Origin: Piezodorus guildinii
Lineage: Eukaryota; Arthropoda; Insecta; Hemiptera; Pentatomidae
Assembly (NCBI GenBank): GCA_023052935.1
Contig: CM041297.1
Span: forward strand, 101,505,063 to 101,569,062
DNA: 64,000 nucleotides
Reading direction: 5' to 3'
Each line of letters begins with the position of its first letter. The stretch's first letter is position 1. The notes beneath the pieces were generated by a model. That model ran no database searches. It saw only the letters and a list, made by a program, of their open reading frames with translations, and was not told where the DNA came from. The translations under genes were made by a program, and so were the position numbers. Shown here one piece after another: positions 45,297 through 56,407 of this stretch.

Positions 45297-45860
45297 GTAA
45301 AAACGACTCTAACGATTTTGATTAAACTCCGTATATCGATATAATTTGATGGGGTTTAATATCATGTAGGTTTCATTCTGATTGAAAAAGTACAACAGGG
45401 CTTAAATGCCGATATTTTAAATTTTCTTACTCTAAAGTACGTTTAATTTTGTAGATTTCCAAAAATTAGGAACATCATCTTATTATCATTGATAAATAAC
45501 GGGTAAATATGTAAGTTGGGCGAACTTAAAAAACAACTAAAAAATAAAAGTGCAAACATATTTTTTTATGCAATTTTTGTGTTTTGGAACACAAGCATAG
45601 TAATATAGATGTATAAAACAAGTTATCTAATACACGGAATTTTAAAGGTTAATGGAGAGTGATGAAAAGCCGATAAAACTGACTGTCTGTTGTAGATAAA
45701 AATATAATAGATTATTTAATAAAACACATGTTTCTATTGAAATTCAAAATTATTAATTATTTAACAATTTATTTGTATCTTTAAATGTATTTAAAAATAC
45801 TTAAATTGATTTTAACAACGGAGGTAAGTGAAAGTCGTGTGTTGCGCGCACCAGATTTTT

Positions 45861-46215
45861 TTTTAGTTATGATACTTTAAGTTTTTGACTTTTTAATCGA
45901 AATAAAACGAGTAGCTGATAAAGATTTTTCTTTGATTGATCGAAGGAAATATCCTTGAGAAAAATAAGGGTAAGAAAAAAAAATAGCGTCAGGTAGTAAA
46001 TCGGGACGCGGTGAAGAGCTATTTTATCATTTGAGGGAAGACAGGGCGAGACAGTCGGAGGACATGTGACAGCCACCGAGGAGTTGCTATAGAAATCACA
46101 TCTCTTTTCTTTATACCTCACTCTCCGCCGGGCTCTCTTTCATTATATCCCCTCTCTTCTATCTTTTCTTTGTGAAATTTATTCGTTTTAAATGTCACAT
46201 ATCTATGTATGAAAT
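45861..46215. other. Intergenic DNA with small GC-richer island
   Basis: 46015-46150 is higher in complexity (GGGCGAGACAGTCGGAGGAC). The 84-codon minus frame here is unrecognised. Confidence 0.3.
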
Positions 46216-46489
46216 ATACATAGTTCTGCCATAAGTACTGTTACAAAAGTTGAACTTTGCTTATATCCTTGGGTGTTATTTAGATAATCCTCATCTTTAT
46301 CAGATTAGTTTCTGTACATGTCAGGGTAATAATCTCTATCAGTTTGTATTTATCTGCTGCACAGTTAACATCGAGTAGGATGATAAAGAAAACTGAATAC
46401 CTTTGGTCATCTAACTCATAGTTGAAAAATGTAGGTTAGAGAGCTTCTGATAACCTTTGGGTATCAGCCGTGTGTTCCTGTACCGCAAT

Positions 46490-46595
46490 ATGAATGGGTA
46501 TATGGGAGAAGTTAGTTCAGGGTGCAGTCAAAGGAACACACAATTAAGACATACACTTAATAAACTGTTGCCGACGTTTCGGCCTATACCAAAAG
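46490..46595 (-). mobile_element. H-type hairpin block inside the transposon
   Basis: The plus strand reads GGGAGAAGTTAGTTCAGGGT, then GCAGTC, a spacer with CACACAATTAAGAC, and TTGCCGACGTTTCGGCC. On the minus strand this is the hairpin followed by the 3'-end blocks of H elements. The usual final tail is missing. Confidence 0.45.
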
Positions 46596-46724
46596 ATAAC
46601 AACCAGATGTAGAATACATAAATCATCATTATAAATGGATATAATTAGACCCTAACTGTATGTGAAAGACCTCAGCAGGTCATCCCCGGACTGTGAGGAT
46701 AGCAAATCCAGTGAGACCAGTGGA

Positions 46725-47461
46725 TGCTTGAATCAGAAGAAATTCCTTTCATGTCTCAAGAAATGAGAATTTCGGTCAGATCTCTATTTCGCATTGTAAA
46801 AAGTGACTTTAGGATGGGTGCATTTTGAAGAATGACGGGACAAACATTAATCACTTCCCTAAAACAAATTAGAGTGGATGAAGTGCTCCTTGGGCGTTAC
46901 ACCAATGGTCCTCATCAAAAGATTTTGTTTAGCGATGAGAACATTTTTTTCTAATCCAAGAAAAAGTTTGTCGCCAAAATGATCGTGTGTATGAACGCAG
47001 CTCTAAATAAGCCCAGGAAGTCATTACAAGAGTGGAAAGGTATATCACACTTTCTCAGTGAGGAGTTTGCTTTGATGGCACCATAAAGTTACATTTTTGT
47101 GAAAAACGCTAAAACGATATATTGGAACCTGTTGTCAAGCCTCTACATGATACCCTGTTTGTTGGAAGTAATCGAGTTTACCAGCAGAATTGCTCCAGCT
47201 CGCAAGGCCAGATCAGATCAACTCAGTGGCTGCAAAAGAACATTCCAGCGTTTGTCTAATTGACCCTCAGGAAATCCTGATCTCAACCCACTGGATTATC
47301 AGCTCTGGTCCTAACTGGAGAGGATGCCACAGAGTACACTATTTCTTGAAAAACCTTAAACAATCTCTCGTCGGAGCAATTGAGCACTTACCTCAAGAAG
47401 CGCTGCGTACTGCTATTGATGACTATCTAAGGAGTTTAAATGCCTTTGTAAAGGCAAAATA
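46725..47461 (+). pseudogene. mariner/maT-like transposase pseudogene
   Basis: Translated pieces in order: a helix-turn-helix-like MSQEMRISVRSLFRIVKSDF, LFSDENIF with the first catalytic Asp at about 46931, a decayed middle (TIYWNLLSSLY), PSGNPDLNPLDYQLWS with the last catalytic Asp (about 47263-47310), and a C-terminal LKNLKQSLVGAIEHLPQEAL to FVKAK before TAG at 47460. Frameshifts separate the pieces and there are in-frame stops. The NPLDYQLW block is typical of maT/Tc1-mariner relatives rather than classic DD34D mariners. Confidence 0.8.
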
Positions 47462-47601
47462 GTGCCATTTTGAGTAATTAATTTTTTGTTTTAGTCTATA
47501 TAGATGTACATTTTATTTTCTTATGTAGTTTTTGAAAAAGTTAATTTTTCTGTTTAAATATGTATATACTTCCTTGAAATAATATTTATGACAGGACTAG
47601 G

Positions 47602-48040
47602 TATAGTAACGGATTATGTGATGAAAAATTACTGATCCGAAGTTTTCAATCGATACGAGTTTTAACATCTCCTGCGTACAAACAAGAATATCTCCCAGAG
47701 AGGCCCTAACTAAAAACCGATATAACATATTTAAGATATATACCTAGCTAGGATGTTAAACCTAATATATTATGAATTGTTACCAGGAAAAACTGTTTCG
47801 ATTTAGGTTTAAATTATGTTAACTAGACCAATGAATTTTCTTTAAAATAATGTAAGTAATTAACCACATCTAAATTGTATGGCAATGATTTAAAACTACC
47901 TAGTTTTTTTTTGTTTTTTTTTTTTAACAGTAGCAGTACCGTAGATGTATAAAATACTGATACTGATAATGATTTCAGAAAAAAATATCTAAGATACATA
48001 GTCTTAAAATTGTTGAGTTCCGAATTAAAGGAATATCCAT
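47602..48040. other. AT-rich intergenic DNA, nothing recognised
   Basis: No supported feature. Confidence 0.4.
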
Positions 48041-48044
48041 AAAC

Positions 48045-48175
48045 GTAAGTGATGAGGTCTACCTGGCCATACAGAATTCAGCTTTCAGGTTCTAATAAAC
48101 CATCGATTTTTTCTCCTATCCGATTCTTACATTCCCAATTGCTTTATTCTTTGTCCAAAAGCATCAATAGGACGT
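48045..48175 (+). pseudogene. Short Jockey reverse transcriptase fragment
   Basis: STWPYRIQLSGSNKPSIFSP and IRFLHSQLLYSL align with IWTYGVELWGSTKPSNSSRI and IQSLQSKILRKI of the 43.4-kb protein. Only about 40 residues are recognisable. Confidence 0.6.
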
Positions 48176-48439
48176 TAATACAATATAATATGTATAAGCT
48201 TTATTATTTTTTTAATCAATCCCTTTTGAGATATTCCGCTATAAATATTGCTATACAATAATCCAAATTTAAAAATTAATATTTAAAAAAGGACTATGTT
48301 TACAATCGAAATCTCTACAGCGATTTGTCTAATGATAGGATTACATTATGTGAGAATAAGCATGAGACTCCTTTATAACCTTTCTTTTTACTGCGCGCTA
48401 ATAGTTTCGGTAGATGCAAATCTTCTTGATTTTTTTAGA

Positions 48440-48577
48440 AATAGTTAAGACAGAACATCGTCTGTCGGGTCATATATTTTTTTCAAAAAAGTTTAACTCT
48501 AACTTTATTTAACAATTCTTAAAACAAATTAACAACCGAGGTAAGTGAAAGTCGGGTGTTGGCCTTACCAGATTTTA
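48440..48577 (+). repeat. R1 interspersed repeat, copy E, right-end fragment
   Basis: Ends with ACCGAGGTAAGTGAAAGTCG, GGTGTTGG and ACCAGATTTT, matching the right end of R1. The left part is unrecognisable. Confidence 0.6.
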
Positions 48578-48649
48578 AAAAAATTTAATTTCAGAATAAT
48601 TTAAACGAATTTATTTTATTTTTTTGTAGTATGGTTCTATGCCATTCTC

Positions 48650-48930
48650 TTTCCCTGGAGATCAACCGGAATTCTAACTTGAGGAGAAAATACGGAAGCG
48701 GTGACGTGGAAGCAGGACGTGGAGATTTAATCAGACGGCGATCCCCGACTGGCGAAGGAGCGGTCGAGTAATTTGTCGATTAGACCGCAGGGGGTGGAGG
48801 TGGGGTACTTTTTCAATCCAAGCCCTCTGGCTACTTGAGTGGAGTGGCCCTTAGCCTACCTGTCCCGGCCCTACGCTGTCAGGGGTCTCTTCTACCTCTC
48901 ATGTCTTCCTGATTCATTTTTAATGATTTC
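48650..48930. other. GC-rich island, unknown
   Basis: Contains GGCGATCCCCGACTGGCG and AGACCGCAGGGGGTGGAGG, unlike the AT-rich surroundings. No protein similarity was recognised and it is single-copy in the window. Confidence 0.28.
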
Positions 48931-49021
48931 CTTCACTTGCCTATACCAATTGATTACTTATATATATATATTTAAAAATAATAATAATAGTAATAAATTA
49001 ATTTTAAAAAATCTGTATTTC

Positions 49022-49545
49022 TATAACCAATGAAGTGTCTTGGGCTCTGTACATATAGAGATTCGCACTGTTTCTGTTTCTGCCAACCTCTGTGCTTGAT
49101 CACGCCAGGTTTTTTTCCAATTTTTCAGGTACGTATTTTTTAGATGCTGTGTCTGCCCCAGGAGGGTCTTCATACCCCAGTGTCGCTCCCGACTGAATTA
49201 CCTGAATAAATAATATTCTGCCACAGCCGAGATGCGAACCCAGGACCCGCAGAACAGTAGACTAGTGCTCTGTCCACTATACCATGCTGCTCCCTTTTTC
49301 ATATATATAAACAATAATACAAAAAATAATAAATGGCTTAGATAACATTGGTTGCATACCAAACCGCCAAACCCTATGATCAAGATTATAAAATCATCTT
49401 TCCCTATTGTAAACATTGCTGTGTTTACCGATTTATAATCAGGGTTTAAACTGTAGGTTGTCATGGGTGATCAAATAAGATAATTACCCAAAATTATTTA
49501 ATTTAGTGAAGAATTTACAATTGGATTCTTCATATACAGAGATTA
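49022..49545 (-). repeat. Tandem duplication, unit 1, containing SINE S3
   Basis: The unit runs from AAGTGTCTTGGGCTCTGTAC to GGATTCTTCATATACAGAG. On the minus strand a tRNA-like head (about 49198-49292) has A box TGGTATAGTGG and B box GGTTCGCATCT. It is followed by a body with TCGGGAGCGACACTGGGG and TGGCGTGATCAAGCACAGAG. The same block recurs next door. Confidence 0.75.
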
Positions 49546-49564
49546 AGATTTATTTATAACATTT

Positions 49565-50045
49565 AAATAAAGATGATGGGTCTAGGGCCCAATACATATA
49601 GAGATTTGCACTGTTTCAAGACCAACCTCCGTGCTTGATCACGCTCAGCCCCAGGTTTTTTTTTTTCCAATTATTTGGGTACCCACTTTATAGAGACTGG
49701 ATCTGCCCCAAGAGGGTCTCCATACCTTTGGGTCGTCCCCCGACTGAATTAACAGAATAAATAATATTCTGCCCCAGCCAGGAGCTCCTTTAAATATACA
49801 TACAATGATACAAAAATTAATAAATGGTTTAGATAACACTGGTTGCATACAGGATGACATCTCCAAACCGCAAATCCTTCCCTATGATCAGCTTTTGCGA
49901 TGATAAACATTGCAATGTTTATTTAATCCTTAAAAAGAAGGATTTAAACTGTAGGAAGTCATGGGTAGTAATCAAATAAGATAAATACCCAATTTTTTTT
50001 AATTTAGTGAGGAATTTACAATTGGATTCTAATCCAGAGATGATT
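49565..50045 (-). repeat. Tandem duplication, unit 2, lacking the tRNA head
   Basis: Repeats unit 1 in the same order (ATATAGAGATTTGCACTGTT, TGCTTGATCACGCT, CCCGACTGAATTA, ATAATATTCTGCC, GGTTTAAACTGTAGG-like and AATTTACAATTGGATTCT). It has lost about 75 bp corresponding to the tRNA-like head, replaced by CAGCCAGGAGCTCC. Confidence 0.75.
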
Positions 50046-50310
50046 CGTGTTTACTGAACTTTGGATACCTTAAAATAAATAATTTATTAGGAACTGATGC
50101 TTTTAAAAAATTATAAATAATTAATGAATTATCTTAATGATCTTGCATGAGTCATCTGACTGAAACCTTCAAAATCTCTATTAGATTCCTCCTATTTTCG
50201 ACTAAATATTCTGTGTTTCTTTTCTTTCGAAATGGGGCCAGGTTTCATAGCTGAACATAACTGTATTTATGTATTTTAATTTATGATTACTTTTAAGTTT
50301 AAAAAGAGAC

Positions 50311-50420
50311 CGTGGTTGGCTTGCTCACTTGTCCACCACATCAAAGGTTGTAAGTTCGAATCCCAGTGTCAAAGGTACTTTTCAAGAAAATAATTAAATT
50401 GGGATTCACTCGAAATTTCT
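50311..50420 (+). mobile_element. SINE S2, copy 3, decayed
   Basis: CGTGGTTGGCTTGCTCAC, then AAAGGTTGTAAGTTCGAATC with an intact B box, then GGGATTCACTCG, as in the S2 copy at 40.0 kb. Confidence 0.55.
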
Positions 50421-51914
50421 TTTACCTTTTATTAAAAATAATTTTTAATTTCTTAAAATCTAGTTTCTACATTAAAAACATGTTTTCATGATATGTATGT
50501 TACTATTGTTTGTTTTGATATAATTTTATTATTCAGTAATTATATCTTTAAAAATATATATATATATATTTAATGATATAGGATTTTTTAAATAGTAATA
50601 TTTTATGTCATTATCCAAATTTATGAATCCTTCAAATTAATGGTAATTAATATGTACAGTATTTAAAAAGGATGGTTCCTTCGCAATAATGAACTTCAAT
50701 ATATTGGATATTCGAAACGTTAAAATGAATCGAAATGAGAACAGGCAAACATATAAAACTCCATAACAAGAGTCTCTAATAGTCTAATACTATCGAGGAT
50801 AGAAATAATGTTTGTAAATATATACATGCAAAAATTTAGAATATGTAATACTTGAGTGCTTAACATCTGCAGGTTATTTAAATTTTTTTTTAACAGTCAA
50901 ATACCACGTTTTCAATTTTCCAATAGATTGTGAATCCTTTTTAGACAATTAGATCTATAACATTAAACAATAGAAATTACATCGTTTAATTTTATTTTAA
51001 TCAGCTGATGTGTATTATCTAAAAAGTCATCAATATTATTTTAAGGATGTATTTGATGTGTAATAAATTGAAATGGTAAATAATGAATTCGTGTTGGGAA
51101 ATAGTTATTTGAAATGCAAAACGTTGAATTTGGTTTCGTAAACGTTTAATTTGCCTTGGAGAATGTTAAATATAATTTGGAAATATTAGGTACTAATAGG
51201 TTCATAAAACAACCGTTTATTCATGTTAATTACAAATACACATAGACATATTGACATGTAATTAAATGTAACTAAAAATATGTAATATAGATCAAATCTA
51301 TATTGTTTAACATCATAAATATACTTGCAGTTCTAATTTTAAATTTAACAATATGATTCAATCTTACAATTGTTTAGGCATTTCCTGACCAATATCTATG
51401 TATAATTTTTTAACGAGTTATAAATTAACATTCATAATTTTTGGAAATTAATTAAGTTTTTATTAAATCATTTTGTCTGCCTGATATTTCACTTATTAAT
51501 TTTCAAAGAGAGCAGACATATGGTATCATTGATTTCCCGAAATTCTCAAACGTAGCTCCTGGAAGTCCAATTAGCTTGGTGTAGAAACATATTAATTTTT
51601 CATTTTGATTACTGCTTTTAACGTTTGAATGTTTAATTTTTAATGCATTCAATCAAATTTATCATTGGTTATTTAGCCAATTTGGGTTACTAATTTCGGA
51701 AGAAACTTGTTGATATTTTAGTTTTTTAATTCTTATTTATTTGTTATTCCATAATTACTTTAATAATAAGTTGTACTTATGCTCGTATTATTAGTAGACT
51801 ATTAAGTATGTGGAAAATAAAAATCGTTTGTACTCTCATTAAATAACTTTCATTTACTTCCGTAATTGAAAGGCCATTTAAAAAGTTGACTTCTAATTTC
51901 TACCGAATATCAAC
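50421..51914. other. AT-rich intergenic DNA, nothing recognised
   Basis: No supported feature. Confidence 0.4.
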
Positions 51915-52905
51915 TAGAATGGGGAACTCTCTCCAAGTTATTCCGTTTGGTAAAGATGGCCATGAGGAAAGAGGAATGTGTAGTCCAGGTTGGTGGAGGC
52001 CTTTCTGAGAATTTCGAAACACACAAAGGTTTTAGGTAAGGTGCAGCCTTACATGTTTATTGTTTAATATAGTATTGGAATATGCTATCAGAAGATCCGA
52101 TACCCAGATGCCCCTCACCCAACCCCCCATATTATTTAACAGATCGGTCAAGATCATTGGCTTAGTGGATGACTTGGACTTAATAGGAAGAAGCTTGGCC
52201 TCTATGGAGGAGTTATTCATCGCTCTACAGAAAACTGCACAAAGAGTGGGTTTGATAATAAAAGAGGCAAAAACTAAAATATGAGAACAGGTCCGCAAGT
52301 GTTAGAGCTGCTAGATGACCGCATTATAGAATTCACATTTGAGTGTGTAAACGAATTTATCTATTTGGGATTTCAGGTGAACCCCAATAATGATATGAAA
52401 CAGGAAATAAATAGAAGATTGGTGGCTGCAAGCAAATTTTATTTTAGGCTCATAAATTATTTGAGAAGTAGATGCCTCTCTCGGTAGACCACAGCTTTTT
52501 AAGACTCTCGTAAGGCCTGTTCTGACCTATGCGTCAGAAAGTTGGAGAGTCTTCCGAGCTCAAGAACTATTCCTTCTAAGATTCGAGAGGCGGATCCTTA
52601 AAAGAATCTTTGGGCCAGAGATCATTGATAATCTTTGGTGACAAAGAACGAATGCTGAAATAGAAAAATTATATAATCGTATAAATGTCTTCAGATCTAT
52701 ATAGATCGCAAGGAATCACTGAGCAGGCATGTTGCTTCAATGAGATCCCATAAAGAGTTCTGGAGGAGTGGCTCTACGGTAATAGGAGAATTGGGAGGCC
52801 GAGACTGCGGTGGGCCGATGGAGTAGCGGAGGATGTACAATCCATTTTGGGAGTGAGGAATTGGAATGCAGAGTTGTACCACCGGAAAAGAAGTAGAAGA
52901 ATATG
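51915..52905 (+). pseudogene. RTE-type reverse transcriptase pseudogene
   Basis: Readable pieces in order: FETHKGFR (motif B region), IVLEYAIRRSDTQ, then GLVDDLDLIGRSLASMEELF where the catalytic pair is VDDL (usual ADDI/ADDV), KEAKTKI, FECVNEFIYLGFQV, VRPVLTYASESWRVFRAQEL, FERRILKRIFGPE, and GRPRLRWADGVAEDVQSI. These are the hallmarks of RTE polymerases. Stops and frameshifts (for example near 52281, 52485 and 52640) break the frame. The endonuclease is missing. It is a different lineage from the RTE pieces at 17.3 and 63.2 kb. Confidence 0.85.
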
Positions 52906-54099
52906 TCTGTATAAATAGATAGACCTATGAATTTCATTTTTATATTCTTGGTATTTTTGGTTCTCTGCCCCAGCTATGAACTGCTGTACTGAATAGCAGA
53001 TACACACCCTTGCAGTGATAGTAGATAGGTATAATTTATTTAGTAGTATTACAATATTTATCAGGTTGACAATGAACCACACGAACATGGTATCGTTGAT
53101 ATTCTAAAGTGAAATTCGCTATTAATAGTTAGGTTTATCTATGAGTTATTACTATCTACGACATGTAATATTGTTGTATATTGCCTGGATTCGGTATAGT
53201 AATTACATACTGTATCATGGGTAACGATTTCTCTTTGATGGAATAATATCCTTCGTGACAGAAATCTGAGTTTGTATAACCCTCTTCTAAAATTATTCTT
53301 ATAGCATGATATTATTAAAACAATACAACAAGCTTTATAAATTTTCAGTTCACATCTATAAAATTTAAGAAATTATATTATTTAACTTTAATGATTATTA
53401 CATAATAGTTTCCAAATTCTACTTACTATCTGTATCAACTATAAAATAGATAAGTAAGCACTATTGCCCAGGTTTCGAATACTTATATTTATGCTATAAG
53501 CGAATTTATGTTCTTAGAATCAAAAATTGTAACTTTTGTAAGGAGTCAGGGAGAAAGTGTGACTACCTCCTTCCTCCCCCTAAACGATTGGTAGGACAAA
53601 TAAAAACTAAACAAATGAAATATTAATAACTAAGATCAAGTATTAGGATAAAAATTTTAGTTAAAGAATGTCTTACATCCAAGAAACTGCTAACTTTCAA
53701 ATCAATTTGCGTATATACAGGGTTTGAAAAAAAAGTAACTTATATTTGCGACTAACTAGCTTTCCTGGCAGTTTTTACAGTTTGTAACCTACTTGCCTAT
53801 TCCCCACACCTGAAAATTCTGAAATTCGAAAATTCTGCATACGCCTTTGTACATAAAGGATCAATTTTGTTCTAGTGACTGTGCGTTATAATTCAAATCA
53901 AAGTATAATTTTTTTATTCTAAGATAATTCCCTCAGAAAAAAGTAGTATGCAAAATGAATTGTTTAAAGTTTTATTTCTTTTTTATTTAAATTGTGATGT
54001 TTGGAAGTTACATATTTTTTTTTCTCTTTTTTTTTTCATTTTATAAATTAAGCTGGTATGTAGTACATTACCAATTAGTTTGAATTTTAACTATTATTA
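52906..54099. other. AT-rich intergenic DNA, nothing recognised
   Basis: No supported feature. Confidence 0.4.
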
Positions 54100-54215
54100 T
54101 TATTTTAATTATTGTAGTGTAATGTATTTTTTTGGTATGATTTACCACCTGTAATTGGGCCTAGGCCTGTTGGTGGATGATGTAAAATAAAATAAAATAA
54201 AAATAAAAACAAAGT
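54100..54215 (+). mobile_element. Retroelement 3' end with AAAAT-type tail
   Basis: GGGCCTAGGCCTGTTGGTGG, GATGATG and a run of TAAAATAAAATAAAATA resemble a SINE or LINE 3' end. No body is identifiable. Confidence 0.45.
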
Positions 54216-54514
54216 CTTGTGTCGGGATAAAAAGAAAAATAAATAATGTAATACATATAAAACTTACATTATTTATAAAAGTAGAATATACTACAAATTA
54301 CTGAACATATAAACATGTGTGTACATAGATTTACTATTATTTCCTGCTCACTAAAATTATAAAATAAAAAAATGTTTCTATATTAAAATATTGTAGCTCT
54401 CCTCAAACTAGAATAAAATAAGACCAGTAACATTATTGTAACATTTATTTGGAATAATAATGTCTGAGGAGATTGTGGAATACCTTGTTTTTAAACGTAT
54501 TTAAAGATGATGCT

Positions 54515-54805
54515 TGTAGGATCGCATGTAGCACGGTGGCTAGCATAACTGCTTTCCATGCCAAAGGTCACGAGTTTAAACCCGCAGGTGGACCTAAAAT
54601 TTTCTAATGGGAGTAAAAAATCCTTCGGAGGGGCATAAAAAGGTGTTCCCGAACCTGTGCGATGTCAGGTACTCGTTAAAGATCCGTATCCTAATTAAAC
54701 TTGGGTAGGCAAAATTTAGGAGTCCAACTGTAGCGTCTTCCGATTAGCCACAGCAGCGTTTAATTTAATTTAATTTAAGTGACGTTAAATGAACAAACAA
54801 AAATA
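54515..54805 (+). mobile_element. SINE S1, second long copy
   Basis: The head GTAGCACGGTGGCTAGC and CCAAAGGTCACGAGTTTAAA (decayed B box), then GTGCGATGTCAGGTACTCG, TTCCGATTAGCCACAGCAGC and AAGTGACGTTAAATGAACAA match the copy at 23.6 kb. An extra TTTAATTTAATTTAA expansion lies near its 3' end. No clear TSD. Confidence 0.8.
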
Positions 54806-56185
54806 CGGTTTTTTACTATACCTAGTATACTAATTTAGGCATCTATTGTTCTGTCAACGATTTATTAATTTTTTTAAAGTGAAATCATTTATGACGTTTA
54901 AATAATTTTCGGCATACAATTTTAGGTTAATTTTAATTTCTTCATTAATTACATATTAAGAATTTTGGATATTTATATTTTTAACTTATTTGTTGTTATG
55001 TGTACTATTATTTTTCTATTATCCACCTTTACCGCAAATATTTTAATAAAAATCCTAATTTCTTCTTTATATTCCCATATATGTAATTCCTATGGATAGC
55101 TCGCAGAAGAATGTGTAGAAATTCTACTTGATCAGTAGACAGCGCGTTTTCGTAAAAATTCAATTTTACATAAGGTAAAAATAAAATATTTATTTTATAT
55201 TAGCAAATAATTTAAAAAAATACACCTAAATTACTATATCATTTCAAATAAAAGTATTCATCTGTTCCATTTTTCTTTAAATTTGAAACTCTGAGATAGT
55301 TCGAGATAAGTTTCACCCCCAGATGACAAACTTGCCTGAAGATTTGCACAAAATCAGGATAAAGTATGGAAGCATATGAAGTCTAACAAAGTTTATGGAA
55401 CTTTTTTAATAAAATGCAACCAGTTAGGAGATATGACCCCCTGCTGCTTGGCAAATAGCTTCGCATATTTTACGAGCTGCTGCACTGTCCTCTATAAAAG
55501 TTCACTTACTTTAACCCTTCTTTTTCTAATTCATTACAAGGAAACTTGATAGTATGTTACGACTTTACTTTTAAATCAAATTGAAGTCAAACCTAGAAAT
55601 TATCTAAAAATGATATCTTTATTTTCAAATGAGATTATCATCCAATGAACGAAATAATCTGCTAACGCAGGCACATTTCACGACCATAATATATCGAAGT
55701 AGGGAATTCGAAACAAATTCAACATGATAAAAATACTCAAGTTTATATATAATAATAATGATTAAAAAGCCATTTCATGATGAAACGATAGAATAACTTT
55801 CTTAAATCGATGAGGAAGTATTAAATAACTACTTTATTCATATTATAACTATATTCTGGATGGGTACTAAATAAAAAAACAACTCTAAATTACGTTCACT
55901 TATAGACTTGGATTAGCTGTTTCTAAAAATTAGATGATATGTCAAGGAACATACATATAACCAAGCTTTAAATATGATAAAATTTGATTTAATTGATGTC
56001 AAATAGATTGGCATTTAATTATCAATATGGACGGATTCCACTACATATAACCACCAGAAAAAATTAGTTCTTTGATATGTAACACGTAAAACCATCGATT
56101 GATGTTTATCGATGACCCGTTCCACTATATTCTGGAATTCTATTCTTTCCATTATACGTCGTGCTTCTTCCTTATTCATATTTAA
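54806..56185. other. AT-rich intergenic DNA, nothing recognised
   Basis: No supported feature. Confidence 0.4.
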
Positions 56186-56200
56186 ATAACTCTTTACCTA

Positions 56201-56407
56201 TTGAGGATGTATAGTCGACTGTAGAAACTATAAGTGGAATAATCAGGAATCAGTCATTTTTTTTAATTTTGCTCTGTTTCGTTCCACTATAGTCTGAACT
56301 TGAGTTTATGCTTGGACATGGCTCAGTAATGCCCTGATGATGGCTCACAAGCTTGAGCCGAAACAGAGCAAAATTCAAAAAATGATTGATTCCTGATTAT
56401 TCCACCT
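56201..56407 (-). mobile_element. F-type fold-back element, copy 3, 15-bp TSD
   Basis: 207 bp between ATAACTCTTTACCTA (56186-56200) and ATAACTCTTTTCCTA (56408-56422), one mismatch. The arms share GTGGAATAATCAGGAATCA and TTTTGCTCTGTTTCG with their inverses. The tail (GAGGATGTATAGTCGACTGT) is at the left, so it is reversed relative to copies 1 and 2. Confidence 0.8.
56334..56364 (+). ncRNA. Hammerhead-like hairpin core in F element
   Basis: CTGATGA (56334-56340), one T, stem GGCTCA/TGAGCC, then GAAAC (56360-56364). This is the best preserved example in the window. The extra T and the lack of an obvious stem I with cleavage site make activity uncertain. In other copies box 1 is mutated (GTGATGA, TCGATGA). 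Confidence 0.35.

Larger units (their letters stand above)
43390..45297 (-). mobile_element. Minus-strand Jockey LINE in R1 with 13-bp TSD
   Basis: TAAAAACGACTCT occurs at 43377-43389 and 45298-45310, and joining the flanks restores the R1 core. The element's A-rich tail is at the left (T-rich from 43390) and its 5'-truncated end is at 45297. A second Jockey is inserted in its tail. Confidence 0.85.
43073..45860 (+). repeat. R1 interspersed repeat, copy D, split by nested LINEs
   Basis: Left end CTTTCACTTACCTATATATG at 43073, right end GAGGTAAGTGAAAGTCGTGT and GCGCGCACCAGATTTTT to about 45860. The ends form an imperfect inverted repeat (CTTTCACTTACCT / AGGTAAGTGAAAG). Removing 43390-45297 and one TSD leaves about 0.87 kb, my best estimate of a full R1. 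No coding capacity. Confidence 0.8.
46219..47601 (+). mobile_element. mariner/maT-like DNA transposon, full length but decayed
   Basis: 1,383 bp between TA at 46217-46218 and TA at 47602-47603. The ends match as inverted repeats at about 21 of 28 positions: CATAGTTCTGCCATAAGTAC at the left and CCTAGTCCTGTCATAAATAT on the minus strand at the right. The length fits an entire mariner-class element. An H-type hairpin block lies at about 46490-46590 in its 5' part. Confidence 0.7.

Noticed and set aside
49198..49292. Possible tRNA gene on the minus strand
   Set aside because: A and B box motifs are present, but a proper cloverleaf with acceptor stem is not apparent and the sequence continues into a SINE-like body.
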